64,000 nt of DNA from JAXMCI01 sp046349435 (GTDB lineage: Bacteria; Pseudomonadota; Alphaproteobacteria; Dongiales; Dongiaceae), in the NCBI GenBank assembly GCA_046349435.1, contig JAXMCI010000031.1, positions 22,949-86,948 of the forward strand, written 5' to 3'. Below, in pieces: positions 1 to 8,473 of the stretch. The notes beneath the pieces are model-generated. The model searched no databases. It saw only the letters and a list, made by a program, of their open reading frames with translations, and had not been told where the DNA came from. A program made the position numbers and the translations under genes. Within the stretch, counting starts at the first letter, position 1, and every line of letters starts with the position of its first letter.

Positions 1-1
1 G

Positions 2-460
2 CAGCTCAGCGTCTGGGGCGCCTTCATGGGCGGCTGCAACATGCTGCTGCACGCCGCCGGCTGGCTGGAGGGCGGACTCACCGCCTCCTTCGAGAAGCTG
101 GTCACCGACGTCGAGGTGCTGCAGAGCCTGGCCGAGGTGCTGCAGCCGGTGCCGGTCGAGGCCGACGACCTCGCCTTCGAGGCGATCGCCGCGATCGGGC
201 CGGGCGGCCACTTCTTCGGCGGCGAGCACACCATGGCGCGCTACCAGACCGCGTTCTACGAGCCGATCGTCTCCGACTGGTCGAACTTCGGCCGCTGGAC
301 CGAGACCGGCGCCAAGACCGCGACCGACCGGGCCAACGCGCTGTGGAAGAAGATCGTCGCCGGCTTCGAGCCGCCGCCCTTCGACGAAGGCCGGCGCGAG
401 GCGGTCGAGGACTTCATCGCGCGGCGCACCGCCGAGGGCGGCGCGCCGAACGAGAGCTGA
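2..460 (+). CDS. MttB family methyltransferase, C-terminal part (cut by window edge)
   Basis: This is the C-terminal 152 residues of a trimethylamine/betaine-type corrinoid methyltransferase; the reading frame is open to the left edge, so the real start lies outside. The fragment matches the last ~150 residues of the full MttB homologue at 54535-56073, sharing the AAGWLEGGLTAS motif, the GGHFFG motif and a closely similar C-terminal helix region. The family moves a methyl group from a quaternary or tertiary amine to a corrinoid protein. No corrinoid protein or pyrrolysine gene is visible nearby. Two diverged paralogues in one window suggest two substrates; the actual substrate cannot be read from the sequence. 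Confidence 0.85.
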   Translation, partial: QLSVWGAFMGGCNMLLHAAGWLEGGLTASFEKLVTDVEVLQSLAEVLQPVPVEADDLAFEAIAAIGPGGHFFGGEHTMARYQTAFYEPIVSDWSNFGRWTETGAKTATDRANALWKKIVAGFEPPPFDEGRREAVEDFIARRTAEGGAPNES

Positions 461-564
461 GCTCCACAGCCGCGTGCGCGGCGAGACCGAAGGATTTTTC
501 GCGGCTTCGCGCCTTCGCGGAGCGGACTTTCTTCGCCCGCGCCTTCGCAGGGGAGGCGCCGGTG

Positions 565-1301
565 CTACGTGCCCGAGGCCTTGGCGATGACGGCGCGGAT
601 CGTGGCGGCCGAGGTGACGAGGCGGTCGTACTCCGGCGGGCGCAGCTCGCCCCCCATGAAGACGTAGTCGCGGCGGAAGCGCATGCCGCCGGCGGCCGGC
701 GTCAGCGCGGCGAATGCGCCTCGCGCGGCCGCGCCGCGCCGCAGATGCGGTCGGCGTTGCGCGCCGTGATGCCGCCCGGCATGACGATGATGCGGTCGCC
801 GGCGCGGCGCACCAGCTCGACGATCAGCGGCAGGCCCTCCAGCGCGCTGACCTCCTGGCCGGTGGTCAGCACGCGGTCGACGCCGAGCCCGATCAGTGTC
901 TCGAGCGCGGCGAAGGGCTCGGGCGTCATGTCGAAGGCGCGGTGGAAGGTGACCGAGAGCGGCCGCGCGCGCTCGATCAGCGCCCGGCTGCGCGCCGCGT
1001 CGATGGTGCCGTCGGGCTGGAGCAGGCCGATCACCACGCCGTCGGCACCCTCCTCCCTGGCGGTGTCGACGTCGGTCTCCATCACCGCGAACTCGTCGGC
1101 GTCGTAGAGGAAGTCGCCGCCGCGCGGCCGGATGATGACGTTGACGGCGATGCCGGGCACCGCCCGCGCCCGCCGGATCATGCCGCGGCTCGGCGTCGTG
1201 CCGCCCTCGATCAGGTTGGCGCAGAGCTCGACCCGCTGCGCCCCCGCCTCGCGCGCCGCGCGCACGCCGTCGATCGAATCAACGCAGATCTCGAAGATCA
1301 C
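565..1301 (-). CDS. cutC: CutC family copper homeostasis protein, apparent frameshift near the 3' end
   Basis: The reading frame from a GTG at 1301 encodes a typical CutC TIM-barrel start (VIFEICVDSIDG) followed by family motifs such as ELCANLIEGGTTPS and VMPGGITARN. It then stops early at 702-704. A one-base shift at about 702-707 restores the expected tail, including GGMRFRRDYVFMGG and LRPPEY, ending at 565-567. With one base added back the protein would have the usual CutC length of about 245 residues. CutC is classically linked to copper tolerance, although its biochemical role is poorly defined. The slip may be a base-call error or real decay. The start was chosen because residues upstream of the GTG are translated repeat DNA. 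Confidence 0.75.
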
Positions 1302-1338
1302 CAGAGTCTCCCAAGCTGCCAGCGGCGCCCCCTCCATC

Positions 1339-1422
1339 GTCATCGCCGGGCTCGACCCGGCGATCCAGGGCAACCGCAATTGCATCGCCAGTATGGATCG
1401 CCGGGTCAAGCCCGGCGATGAC
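1339..1422. repeat. REP-like long inverted repeat
   Basis: Two 29-base arms at 1339-1367 and 1394-1422 are inverted copies with one mismatch. Each arm is itself a small palindrome built on atcgccggg...cccggcgat. The right arm is identical to the right arm of the element at 60213-60297. It sits between cutC and the permease gene ending at 1435, where it could act as a strong hairpin in transcripts from either side. Confidence 0.85.
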
Positions 1423-1434
1423 AGGGGTGTTGCC

Positions 1435-2289
1435 TCACTCCGCCGGCTGGGCCACTGCCAGCGCGGCGGGGCCGACCTCCTCGACCGGCTCGCGGGCGAG
1501 GCGGCGGGCCTTGCTGCGGCGGCGGATCTCGTAGGTCGTCGCGCAGACGATGGTCAGCACCACCAGCATCAGGGCGAGCGCGTTGATCGTCGGGGTGATG
1601 CCGCTGCGCACCTTGGAGAAGACGTAGACGGTCAGCGTGTCGTAGGGGCCGCGGGTGAACAGCGTGGTGTTGAAGTTCTCGACCGACTGGAAGAAGGCGA
1701 TCGCCGCGCCGGCGCCGATCGCCGGATAGAGGTGCGGCAGCAGGATGCGGCGGATCACCTGGGCGTGGCTGGCGCCGAGGTCGAGCGCCGCCTCCTCCAG
1801 CCCGCGGTCGAAGCTCTGCAGCCGGGCCAGCACCAGCAGCATGACGAAGGCGGCGATGTAGGAGGTCTGGCCGAGCGCCGAGAGGTGCAGGCCGGCCGGC
1901 ACCGAGAACTTGTTCCAGAACAGCAGGGTCGAGATGCCGATCACCGCGCCGGGGGTGAGGATCGGCGCCACCATGAGGCCGTAGAGGGTCGAGCGCAGCC
2001 CGCCGGAGAGGCTGTTGATCAGGATGGCGGCCGAGGTGCCGATCGGCACCGACAGCCCGACCACCGCGAGCGCCACCAGCACGGTGTTGCGGGCCGCGAT
2101 CCACATGCGGTCGTCCTGCCAGAGCTCGACGAACCAGCGGTCGGTCCAGCCGACCCAGGGATAGACCGAGGGAAACCGCGAATCGTTGAGCGCGGCGCCG
2201 CCCATCACCACCAGCGGCAGCAGCAGGTAGAGGATGAACAGGCCCATATAGAGGTGGAACAGCCAGTTCGAGGAGCGGCGCCCGGTCAT
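1435..2289 (-). CDS. Polyamine-type ABC transporter permease (PotC-like)
   Basis: Inner-membrane permease of 284 residues with about six hydrophobic segments. It carries the permease EAA loop (LEEAALDLGASHAQVIRRI) that contacts the ATPase. It is the last gene of a minus-strand operon: binding protein (5525), ATPase (4272), permease 1 (3181) and this permease 2, with only 7 bases between the two permease genes. The gene order matches spermidine/putrescine-type importers (PotDABC family), but related systems carry other small amines or acids, so the substrate is open. The C-terminal ~25 residues are a basic cytoplasmic tail. Confidence 0.88.
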   Translation of the reverse strand: MTGRRSSNWLFHLYMGLFILYLLLPLVVMGGAALNDSRFPSVYPWVGWTDRWFVELWQDDRMWIAARNTVLVALAVVGLSVPIGTSAAILINSLSGGLRSTLYGLMVAPILTPGAVIGISTLLFWNKFSVPAGLHLSALGQTSYIAAFVMLLVLARLQSFDRGLEEAALDLGASHAQVIRRILLPHLYPAIGAGAAIAFFQSVENFNTTLFTRGPYDTLTVYVFSKVRSGITPTINALALMLVVLTIVCATTYEIRRRSKARRLAREPVEEVGPAALAVAQPAE

Positions 2290-2296
2290 CCCCGCC

Positions 2297-3181
2297 TCAC
2301 TTCGCGATGTCGGACAGGCTGACGCGGAAGATCCGCATCACGGCCGTGACCAGGAAGGTGCAGAGCAGCAGCAGCAGGAAGGCGTAGGCCGAGCCGGTGT
2401 TCCAGTCCTGCGACTCGAACATCCATTGCTGGATGATCTCGGTGAACCAGCGCGAGTTGGTCGAGGCCAGCAGGCTCGGCACCAGGATCGAGCCGGCGGC
2501 CAGCATGAACACCATGACGCCGCCCGACGCGATGCCCGGCTTGGCATGCGGCAGGATCACCCGCCAGTGGGTCCGCCACCACGGCGATCCGAGATCCTGG
2601 GCCGCCTCGATCTGGTTGCTGTCGAGCGAGGAGATGGCGTTGTAGAGCGGGAACAGCATGAACAGCACGTAGGTGTAGACGAGGCCGATCATGATGCTGC
2701 GGAACCCGCTCATCCAGCGGATCGGCGCATCGATGATGCCGAGCCAGAGCAGCCCCGCATTGAGCGGACCCTTGAAGGCCAGGATGATGAACCAGGCGAA
2801 GGCGCGCAGGATCTCGCTGACCCAGAGCGGGATGAGCAGCAGCAGGAACAGCGTCGGCACCATCGAGGGGCTGGCGATCTTCGAGAGATAGTAGGCCAGC
2901 GGATAGGCGATCGCGAAGCACAGGAAGGTGACGATCCCGCTGTAGAGCACCGTCCAGACGAAGACCTGGATGTGGATCGGGCTCTGGAAGAAGGTCAGGT
3001 AGTTGTCGAAGCTGTAGACGTCCTTCGGCCCCCCCATCTCGCTGATCGGCAGGTAGGGCCGGAACGAGTTCTCGAAGAGGTAGAGATAGGGGAGGATGAC
3101 GAGGATGAGCAGCCAGAACGCGGTGAGCAGGACGAAGACGCCGGACAGCGTCACTCCGTAGCGGCGGAGCAGGTCCCTCAT
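2297..3181 (-). CDS. Polyamine-type ABC transporter permease (PotB-like)
   Basis: Inner-membrane permease of 294 residues. A first hydrophobic helix at about residues 12-32 is followed by a periplasmic loop, a further set of membrane helices and an EAA loop (IEAAQDLGSPWWRTHWRVI) near residue 195. It pairs with the permease encoded downstream to form the channel of a PotABCD-type importer. The start overlaps the stop of the ATPase gene by 4 bases (ATGA), indicating translational coupling. Members of this family import polyamines, and the substrate here is inferred only from family resemblance. Confidence 0.88.
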   Translation of the reverse strand: MRDLLRRYGVTLSGVFVLLTAFWLLILVILPYLYLFENSFRPYLPISEMGGPKDVYSFDNYLTFFQSPIHIQVFVWTVLYSGIVTFLCFAIAYPLAYYLSKIASPSMVPTLFLLLLIPLWVSEILRAFAWFIILAFKGPLNAGLLWLGIIDAPIRWMSGFRSIMIGLVYTYVLFMLFPLYNAISSLDSNQIEAAQDLGSPWWRTHWRVILPHAKPGIASGGVMVFMLAAGSILVPSLLASTNSRWFTEIIQQWMFESQDWNTGSAYAFLLLLLCTFLVTAVMRIFRVSLSDIAK

Positions 3182-4272
3182 GCGGCGAGGACCTTGTCCG
3201 AGATCGTCTCGTCGGCGAGCAGCACGGCGTGCGCCGGGTCGAAGGCCATGACCGCCGCCGTGCCCGGCGCAGGCACCGCGGTGCTGCCGTCGTTGCGCGC
3301 CTCGACGACCAGCGGGTGGCCGCCGGCATCGCGCAGCTGGATGTTGATGAAGTTGCCCTCGAAGGCGACGTCGGCGACGGTCACGGGAATGGCGTTGGCG
3401 CCGGCCGGCGCCGTCTCGGCCAGCCGGGCATGCTCCGGCCGGACATAGAGCCGGGCCTGCGTGCCGGGCCCCACGCCCGGCCCCAGCGTCACCCGGAAGG
3501 TGCCGCTGGCGGTGCGGAAGGTGCCGGCGCCCGGCTCGAGCGTGCCGGTGAAGATGTTGTTCTCGCCGACGAAGGAGGCGACGAAGCCGTTGGCCGGGCG
3601 GTTGTAGATCTCCTGCGGCGGCGCCACCTGCTGCAGCCGGCCGTGCGACATCACCGCGACGCGGTCCGACATGGCGAGCGCCTCGCCCTGGTCGTGGGTG
3701 ATGTAGATGAAGGTGACGTTGGTCCGCTTCTGGATGGCGCGCAGCTCGGCCCGCATGTGCTGCCGCAGCTTGAGGTCGAGGGCCGAGAGCGGCTCGTCGA
3801 GCAGCATCACCTTGGGCTCGACGGCGAGCGCGCGGGCGATCGCCACGCGCTGCTTCTGGCCGCCGGAGAGCTGGCTGATCCGCTTGTCGGCGGCGCCCGG
3901 CAGGTCGACCAGCTTCAGCAGCTCCTCGGCCTTGGCCCGGCGGGTCGCCTTGGCCACCCCGCGCACCTCGAGGCCGAAGGCGATGTTCTCCCAGACCGGC
4001 ATCAGCGGGAACAGCGCCAGGTTCTGGAAGATCAGCACGGTCGGACGCTTGTTGGCGCGGATGTCGCGCATGTCCTGGCCGCCGATGCGGATATGGCCTT
4101 CGCTCGGCGTCACGAAGCCGGAGATCATCCTGAGGATGGTGGTCTTGCCGCAGCCGGACGGGCCGAGGAAGGAGAAGAACTCGCCCGACCGGATCGACAC
4201 CGTCGCCCGGTCGACGGCGCGGAACTTGCCGAAATCGGCGGACACGCCGTCCAGCTCAACTGCACCGCTCAT
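3178..4272 (-). CDS. Polyamine-type ABC transporter ATP-binding protein (PotA-like)
   Basis: Cytoplasmic ATPase of 364 residues that drives the importer encoded by the neighbouring genes. Visible motifs in order are Walker A GPSGCGKTT (residues ~38-46), Q-loop region, signature LSGGQKQRVAIARAL, Walker B VMLLDEPLSALD and the switch histidine in ITHDQ. The C-terminal third (from about residue 240) is a TOBE-type regulatory domain, as usual for PotA-like ATPases. It lies downstream of the binding-protein gene, separated by a strong hairpin at 4342-4370 that probably lowers its expression relative to the binding protein. Confidence 0.9.
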   Translation of the reverse strand: MSGAVELDGVSADFGKFRAVDRATVSIRSGEFFSFLGPSGCGKTTILRMISGFVTPSEGHIRIGGQDMRDIRANKRPTVLIFQNLALFPLMPVWENIAFGLEVRGVAKATRRAKAEELLKLVDLPGAADKRISQLSGGQKQRVAIARALAVEPKVMLLDEPLSALDLKLRQHMRAELRAIQKRTNVTFIYITHDQGEALAMSDRVAVMSHGRLQQVAPPQEIYNRPANGFVASFVGENNIFTGTLEPGAGTFRTASGTFRVTLGPGVGPGTQARLYVRPEHARLAETAPAGANAIPVTVADVAFEGNFINIQLRDAGGHPLVVEARNDGSTAVPAPGTAAVMAFDPAHAVLLADETISDKVLAA

Positions 4273-4341
4273 CGCTTCTCCCAGATCTCCCGTATTCTGT
4301 CGACCCGCCGGATCTTGACGCCGGTCGGGCGTGTCGGGAAG

Positions 4342-4370
4342 AGCCGCCGGACGGGTCCCGTCCGGCGGCT
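4342..4370 (-). terminator. Perfect hairpin after the binding-protein gene (partial terminator)
   Basis: A perfect 29-base palindrome with arms agccgccggacggg and cccgtccggcggct begins 15 bases after the binding-protein stop codon, before the ATPase gene on the same strand. No clear T-tract follows. Hairpins at this place in ABC operons commonly stabilise the upstream message or attenuate read-through, giving excess binding protein; that role is inferred. Confidence 0.6.
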
Positions 4371-4385
4371 CCCCTCAGGCCTGGA

Positions 4386-5525
4386 TCAGGCGGCCTTCCA
4401 CTTGTCGGCGTACTCGCCGCGCAGCTTGATGAACCAGGCTTCCTGCACCGGCCACCACCACAGCTTCTGCAGCGCGTCGCCCGGGTAGGCGGCGTTGTAG
4501 AACGCCTTGACGTCCGGCGCGGTCAGGTCGATGCCGCCCTTGCCCACCGGGTTGGCGGAGAAGGCGGTCGCCCAGGCGGCCGAGCCCTCGGCGCTCGACA
4601 CCCACTTGGCGAGCTCGTGCGCCTGCTCGGCGTTCTTCGCGTTGGCCAGCAGCACGAAGCCCTGGTTCCAGGCGAACGCGCCCTCCTTCGGCGCGATGAA
4701 GCCGAAGCCGTCGTTGCGCAGGTTGTAGCCGGTCGAGTCCCAGTTCAGGCCGATCACCGCGCCATTGGTCTTGTAGGCGGCCTGGGCCTCGTTCTCGCCG
4801 GACCAGAACTGCACGACGTTGGCCTTGTGCTTGGTCGCCTCGGCGAGCGCGATGTCCCAGAGCTGGCGCATCGTCGCCTCGTCCTTGTAGCTGTCGAGCC
4901 AGGGCTTCGGCAGCTTGCCCTCGGCGTCGAGCCAGCGGCCCATGGCGGCGAGCGAGGAATGGGCGCGCACGCAGACCTTGCCGACGTACTTGTCGCTCCA
5001 CAGGTCGCCCAGGCTGGCCTGGCCGTAGGCGGTGTTGGCCTCGGTCTTGCTGTAGACGATCGCCTCGGTGCCCCACACGCTCGGCACGATCAGGCGCTTG
5101 CCGTCGACCACCGCGGCCTTGCCGGCCTCGCCGTCGGCCAGCCCCGGGACGTAGCTGTCCATGGCCAGCTTGCCGGTGTCCCAGCCCTGGATCAGGCCGT
5201 TGGTGTACCAGCCGGCGGCGCGGTCGACGGTCGGCTCCGACATGTCGATGGCGCCGGTCTTCATCGCCAGCTTGGCCTGGGCGAAGAAGTCGTCCTGGCT
5301 CGGCTGCTCGGTGAAGTTCACCTTGATGCCGGTCTTCTTGGTGAATTCCGGGAAGACGGTCTTGGCGAGCTCGGGATACCCGGCCCAGCCCATGAAGTTG
5401 ACCTCGCCCGACGAGGACAGGGCCGAGCGCGAGACGATGGCGGGCGCGGCGATCGCGCCGAGGCCGATGGCCGCGGTCGTCCTCAGGAACGACCGCCGGC
5501 TGGTGCCGATGATCCGATTGCGCAT
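4386..5525 (-). CDS. Polyamine-type ABC transporter substrate-binding protein (PotD-like, Tat-exported)
   Basis: Periplasmic binding protein of 379 residues, first gene of the importer operon. The N-terminus carries a twin-arginine signal (TSRRSFLRTT) followed by a hydrophobic stretch ending near AAPAIVSRSA, so the folded protein is probably exported by Tat. The mature part opens with VNFMGWAGYPE, typical of the PotD/extracellular solute-binding family 1 group that binds polyamines or related amines. The ATG at 5525 was chosen because it has a GGGAGAAG ribosome site just upstream and begins the signal peptide; the frame upstream of it has no such features. Confidence 0.88.
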   Translation of the reverse strand: MRNRIIGTSRRSFLRTTAAIGLGAIAAPAIVSRSALSSSGEVNFMGWAGYPELAKTVFPEFTKKTGIKVNFTEQPSQDDFFAQAKLAMKTGAIDMSEPTVDRAAGWYTNGLIQGWDTGKLAMDSYVPGLADGEAGKAAVVDGKRLIVPSVWGTEAIVYSKTEANTAYGQASLGDLWSDKYVGKVCVRAHSSLAAMGRWLDAEGKLPKPWLDSYKDEATMRQLWDIALAEATKHKANVVQFWSGENEAQAAYKTNGAVIGLNWDSTGYNLRNDGFGFIAPKEGAFAWNQGFVLLANAKNAEQAHELAKWVSSAEGSAAWATAFSANPVGKGGIDLTAPDVKAFYNAAYPGDALQKLWWWPVQEAWFIKLRGEYADKWKAA

Positions 5526-5634
5526 TGTTCGACTTCTCCCATGTTGAGGTGCTCGGGCCGGGGCGCCCTGGCACTGGCTTCCCTGTTCACCGCCGGTCCG
5601 GCGGTCCCAGCCCCCGAGCATGTGCGGGTGGCCG

Positions 5635-5663
5635 AAAATAGACAGACATCTAGATTTTTACAA
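5635..5663 (-). promoter_or_regulatory. Predicted sigma-70 promoter of the polyamine-type ABC operon
   Basis: On the minus strand TTGTAA (5658-5663), a 17-base spacer and TATTTT (5635-5640) form a reasonable -35/-10 pair in an AT-rich patch that stands out in this GC-rich window. The start codon of the binding protein is about 105 bases downstream. The leader contains a small accgccg/cggcggt hairpin near 5590-5606. Confidence 0.45.
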
Positions 5664-5734
5664 CGAAATGCGTCGCCGTCATATAACGGTAATCAAACCG
5701 CATCCGCCAGTAAAAATACAGACTGCATGAAGGT

Positions 5735-5766
5735 GACGGCCCGGGCCATCCTGGCACCGGGCCGTC
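5735..5766 (-). terminator. Hairpin after the dipeptide-type binding-protein gene
   Basis: Perfect 10-base arms gacggcccgg (5735-5744) and ccgggccgtc (5757-5766) enclose a 12-base loop, starting 11 bases past the stop codon at 5778. An AT-rich run follows about 15 bases later on the minus strand, so this is a plausible terminator without the classical immediate T-tract. Confidence 0.55.
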
Positions 5767-5777
5767 CTTCACTCAAC

Positions 5778-7478
5778 TCAGGCCTTCTTCCAGATCTCCT
5801 CGCAGAAGATGTACTGCGTCGGATGGGCCTCGAAGCCTTCGAAGTTCTTGTCCATCGGCGCCCACAGCGCGCGCCACAGCGGCTGCACGATGGGGCCGTC
5901 CTCCTGCATGAGCTTCTCGATCTCGGCCATCACCTCGCGGCGCTTGTCGACGTCGACGATGCCCTCGGCCTTGGTCAGCAGCTCGTCGAACTTCGGGTTC
6001 GAGTAGTCGCTCTCGTTCCACGGCACGCCGGTGCGGTAGGCCAGCCCCAGCACCATGACGCCGAGCGGCCGGTGCGCCCAGCTGGTGAAGCCGAACGGCA
6101 CCTTGGTCCAGTTGTCCCAGTAGGCCGCCGACGGCATCAGGTTGAGCTTCACGGTGATGCCGGCATCCTTCCACATCTGGGCCATCGCCTCGACCGCCTT
6201 GGCCTCCCAGTCGGGATCCTTCTTGTAGGCGATCTCGACCTCGATGCCGTTGGGGTGGCCGGCCTCGGCGAGCAGCTTCTTGGCCCCCTTGACGTCGCGC
6301 TTCCACGTCGGAAGCTTGGCGTACTCGGGATGGATCGGCGCGACATGGTGGTGCTCGCCCGGGGCGCCCAGGCCGCGATGGGCGATCTTCAGGATGGCCT
6401 TCGGGTCGATCGCCAGGCGCATCGCCTTGCGCACCTTCGGGTCGTCGAACGGCTTCACGCCCTGCTTCATGCGGGCGACGCCGGTGTCGCCGGTGTTGAC
6501 CGTGAAGATCTTGTAGTTCTTCAGCGCCTTGACCTGGTCGAGGATGGTGATCGGCGGGTTGTACATGGTGTCGCCCTGGCCGGCCGCGAGCGCCGCCAGT
6601 GCCGCCGCCGGATCGTCGCCGGTGTCGATGAAGGTGACGCTCTCGAGGTAGGGACCCTTGCCCCAGTAGCTCGACCGGGCCTTCAGCTCGCAGCGCTTGC
6701 CGACCTCGATCGAGGTCATGTCGAAGGCGCCGGTGCCGGGCGAGCCCGGGCCGAACTTGCCGTTATCCTTCGGGTGCAGGATCAGCGCGGGATAGTGGAA
6801 CAGGTTCTCCGGGATGGCGAGCTGCGGCGACTGGCCGTTGAGCCGGATGGTGTGGTCGTCGACCTTCTCGATCGCATTGGCGTCCCACAGCACCAGGCTC
6901 TTCTTGGGCTGGCCCTTGTCGTCCTTCTCGCCCTTGTCGACCTCCTTCATCATGAACCCGCTGAACAGGCCGAGCACCGACGAGCCGGTCTTCTCGTCCA
7001 GCCAGTGCTGCAGGTTCCAGATCGCATGGTCGGCGACGAAGTCGTCCCCGTTCGACCACTTGACGTCCTTGCGCAGGTTAATCGTCCAGCTCTTCAGGTC
7101 GTCGCTCGGCTTCCAGCTCTCCGCCAGGTAGGGCCGGGTGATGTTGTCCGCGCCGGTGCGGGTCAGGTACTCGTTGCACTGCCGGACCATGTTGGAATCG
7201 GTGATCCAGGAGAAGGTCGGCGGGTTGTCCACCGCCACCACGCGCATGATGATGCGCAGGCTGCCGCCCTTCTTCGGCGTCGCCGCGGCCTGCGCCGCGG
7301 GCACCAGCGCCTCGCCGGTGATGCGGCCGGAGAGCGCGTAGGCGGCGGGCGCCGACATGCCAAGCAGGGTCACGGTGCGCAGGAAGTCGCGGCGGTCGAT
7401 CTTGCGCGCTTCCAGGGCCTCCACCATCCGGCCCACGGCCGGATGCGCGGTATCCTTGTCGTCGAACGGTCCAGACAT
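5778..7478 (-). CDS. Dipeptide/oligopeptide-type ABC substrate-binding protein (Tat-exported)
   Basis: Periplasmic binding protein of 566 residues in the DppA/OppA (SBP family 5) group. It has a twin-arginine signal (DRRDFLRTVTLLG, residues ~33-45), then the mature domain with GGSLRII and the family pattern around WSNGDDFVADHAIWN. The ATG at 7478 has a GGAGGCTGGAGA ribosome site; the frame stays open far upstream only because of high GC. No permease or ATPase genes adjoin it, so it must use a transporter encoded elsewhere; the split importer at 42.7-44.8 and 60-64 kb is one candidate. A divergent GntR regulator (7693) probably controls it. Confidence 0.88.
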   Translation of the reverse strand: MSGPFDDKDTAHPAVGRMVEALEARKIDRRDFLRTVTLLGMSAPAAYALSGRITGEALVPAAQAAATPKKGGSLRIIMRVVAVDNPPTFSWITDSNMVRQCNEYLTRTGADNITRPYLAESWKPSDDLKSWTINLRKDVKWSNGDDFVADHAIWNLQHWLDEKTGSSVLGLFSGFMMKEVDKGEKDDKGQPKKSLVLWDANAIEKVDDHTIRLNGQSPQLAIPENLFHYPALILHPKDNGKFGPGSPGTGAFDMTSIEVGKRCELKARSSYWGKGPYLESVTFIDTGDDPAAALAALAAGQGDTMYNPPITILDQVKALKNYKIFTVNTGDTGVARMKQGVKPFDDPKVRKAMRLAIDPKAILKIAHRGLGAPGEHHHVAPIHPEYAKLPTWKRDVKGAKKLLAEAGHPNGIEVEIAYKKDPDWEAKAVEAMAQMWKDAGITVKLNLMPSAAYWDNWTKVPFGFTSWAHRPLGVMVLGLAYRTGVPWNESDYSNPKFDELLTKAEGIVDVDKRREVMAEIEKLMQEDGPIVQPLWRALWAPMDKNFEGFEAHPTQYIFCEEIWKKA

Positions 7479-7539
7479 GTTTCTCCAGCCTCCCAGTCTT
7501 GATCTACGCACCGGGCAACGTGCCCGGGCGGGTGGATTG

Positions 7540-7567
7540 ACAATAGTTGATCGCCTCTGTCGGTCAA
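7540..7567 (-). promoter_or_regulatory. Predicted promoter of the 5778-7478 binding-protein gene
   Basis: Minus-strand TTGACC (7562-7567), a 16-base spacer and TATTGT (7540-7545) resemble a sigma-70 promoter. The leader that would follow contains a ccgggca/tgcccgg hairpin at about 7511-7527. The GTATAC palindrome at 7652 lies about 85 bases upstream of the -35 box. Confidence 0.45.
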
Positions 7568-7623
7568 CAGGACCTGATTCTCCGGCCTGCGGCGGGCTGC
7601 CGCTCGCGGCCGAGCCTGGCCGC

Positions 7624-7659
7624 TTGACGGATGCCGGCCGCGGCTGTGCAATGTATACA
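7624..7659 (+). promoter_or_regulatory. Predicted GntR gene promoter with overlapping GTATAC palindrome
   Basis: TTGACG (7624-7629), a 17-base spacer and TGCAAT (7647-7652) form a promoter for the regulator starting at 7693. The palindrome TGTATACA (7652-7659) directly overlaps the end of the -10 box and the expected transcription start. That is a suitable position for autorepression by a GntR/FCD protein. The same GTATAC core recurs at 40672, 44818 and 60364. Confidence 0.5.
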
Positions 7660-7692
7660 AGTGCGACATAGATATCGCCGGGACGGCGACCG

Positions 7693-8382
7693 ATGAGCGT
7701 GGCAACCAAGGAGCGGGGCGGAAGCGGCGGGCTGACCGCGGTGCAGCCGCGCAGCCTGGCCGAGCAGGTCGCCGACTCCATCGTCGACGGCATCGCCGCC
7801 GGGGCGCTGCTGCCCGGCCAGCGCATCCTCGAGGTCGAGCTGGCGGGCCAGCTGCGGGTCAGCCGCGTGCCGGTGCGCGAGGCGCTGAAGTCGCTGGCCG
7901 CGCAGGGCATCATCGAGCAGGCGCCGCATCGCGGCACGCACATCGTCGCCTTCGACGAGCAGCGCATCGAGCGCATCTGCGAGGTCCGTGCCGCGCTGGA
8001 GAAGATCGCGGCGCGCGACGCGGCGCGCGCCTTCGCCGCCGCGCCGGCGCGGCTCGCCGGGCTCGACGCCGCGATCGCGGCGATGCAGCGCTGCATCGCC
8101 CAGCGCGACTGGGTCGGCGTCAACAAGGCCGACATCGCCTTCCATCGCGAGATCTGCCTCGCCTCGGGCAACGAGATCGCCGCCATCCTGTGGGAGGCGA
8201 TCGCCCGCCACGTGCTGATCGTCTTCGGCCGCGAGATCCTGAGCGAGACCGGCCGCGAGGAGATCGTCGACCACCATCGCGCGCTGCGCGAGCTGCTGGC
8301 CGCCGGCCCGTCGCGCCGACTCGCCGCCGCCGTCGAGGGCCATATCCTGCGGCTGCGACGCGATCGCATCGCCGCCGGCTGA
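7693..8382 (+). CDS. GntR family transcriptional regulator, FadR/FCD subgroup
   Basis: Regulator of 229 residues. The N-terminal winged helix-turn-helix (residues ~20-85) shows the GntR signature with LRVSRVPVREALKSLAAQG. The C-terminal FCD domain holds candidate metal ligands in DIAFHREI and in DHHRAL/EGHIL. FCD regulators typically respond to small organic acids or amino-acid derivatives. The gene is divergent from the dipeptide-type binding protein and has a palindrome TGTATACA at its own start site, so local control of that gene and of itself is likely. A second FCD regulator lies at 41820. Confidence 0.9.
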   Translation: MSVATKERGGSGGLTAVQPRSLAEQVADSIVDGIAAGALLPGQRILEVELAGQLRVSRVPVREALKSLAAQGIIEQAPHRGTHIVAFDEQRIERICEVRAALEKIAARDAARAFAAAPARLAGLDAAIAAMQRCIAQRDWVGVNKADIAFHREICLASGNEIAAILWEAIARHVLIVFGREILSETGREEIVDHHRALRELLAAGPSRRLAAAVEGHILRLRRDRIAAG

Positions 8383-8473
8383 AGCTCCCGCGCGCGGAGT
8401 TCACGCGAATGCAACCGCCGGGTGGAGCAGTCCCGGGCTATGCTGCCGACCTCGGCCCGCAGGAGGAGCGCCC

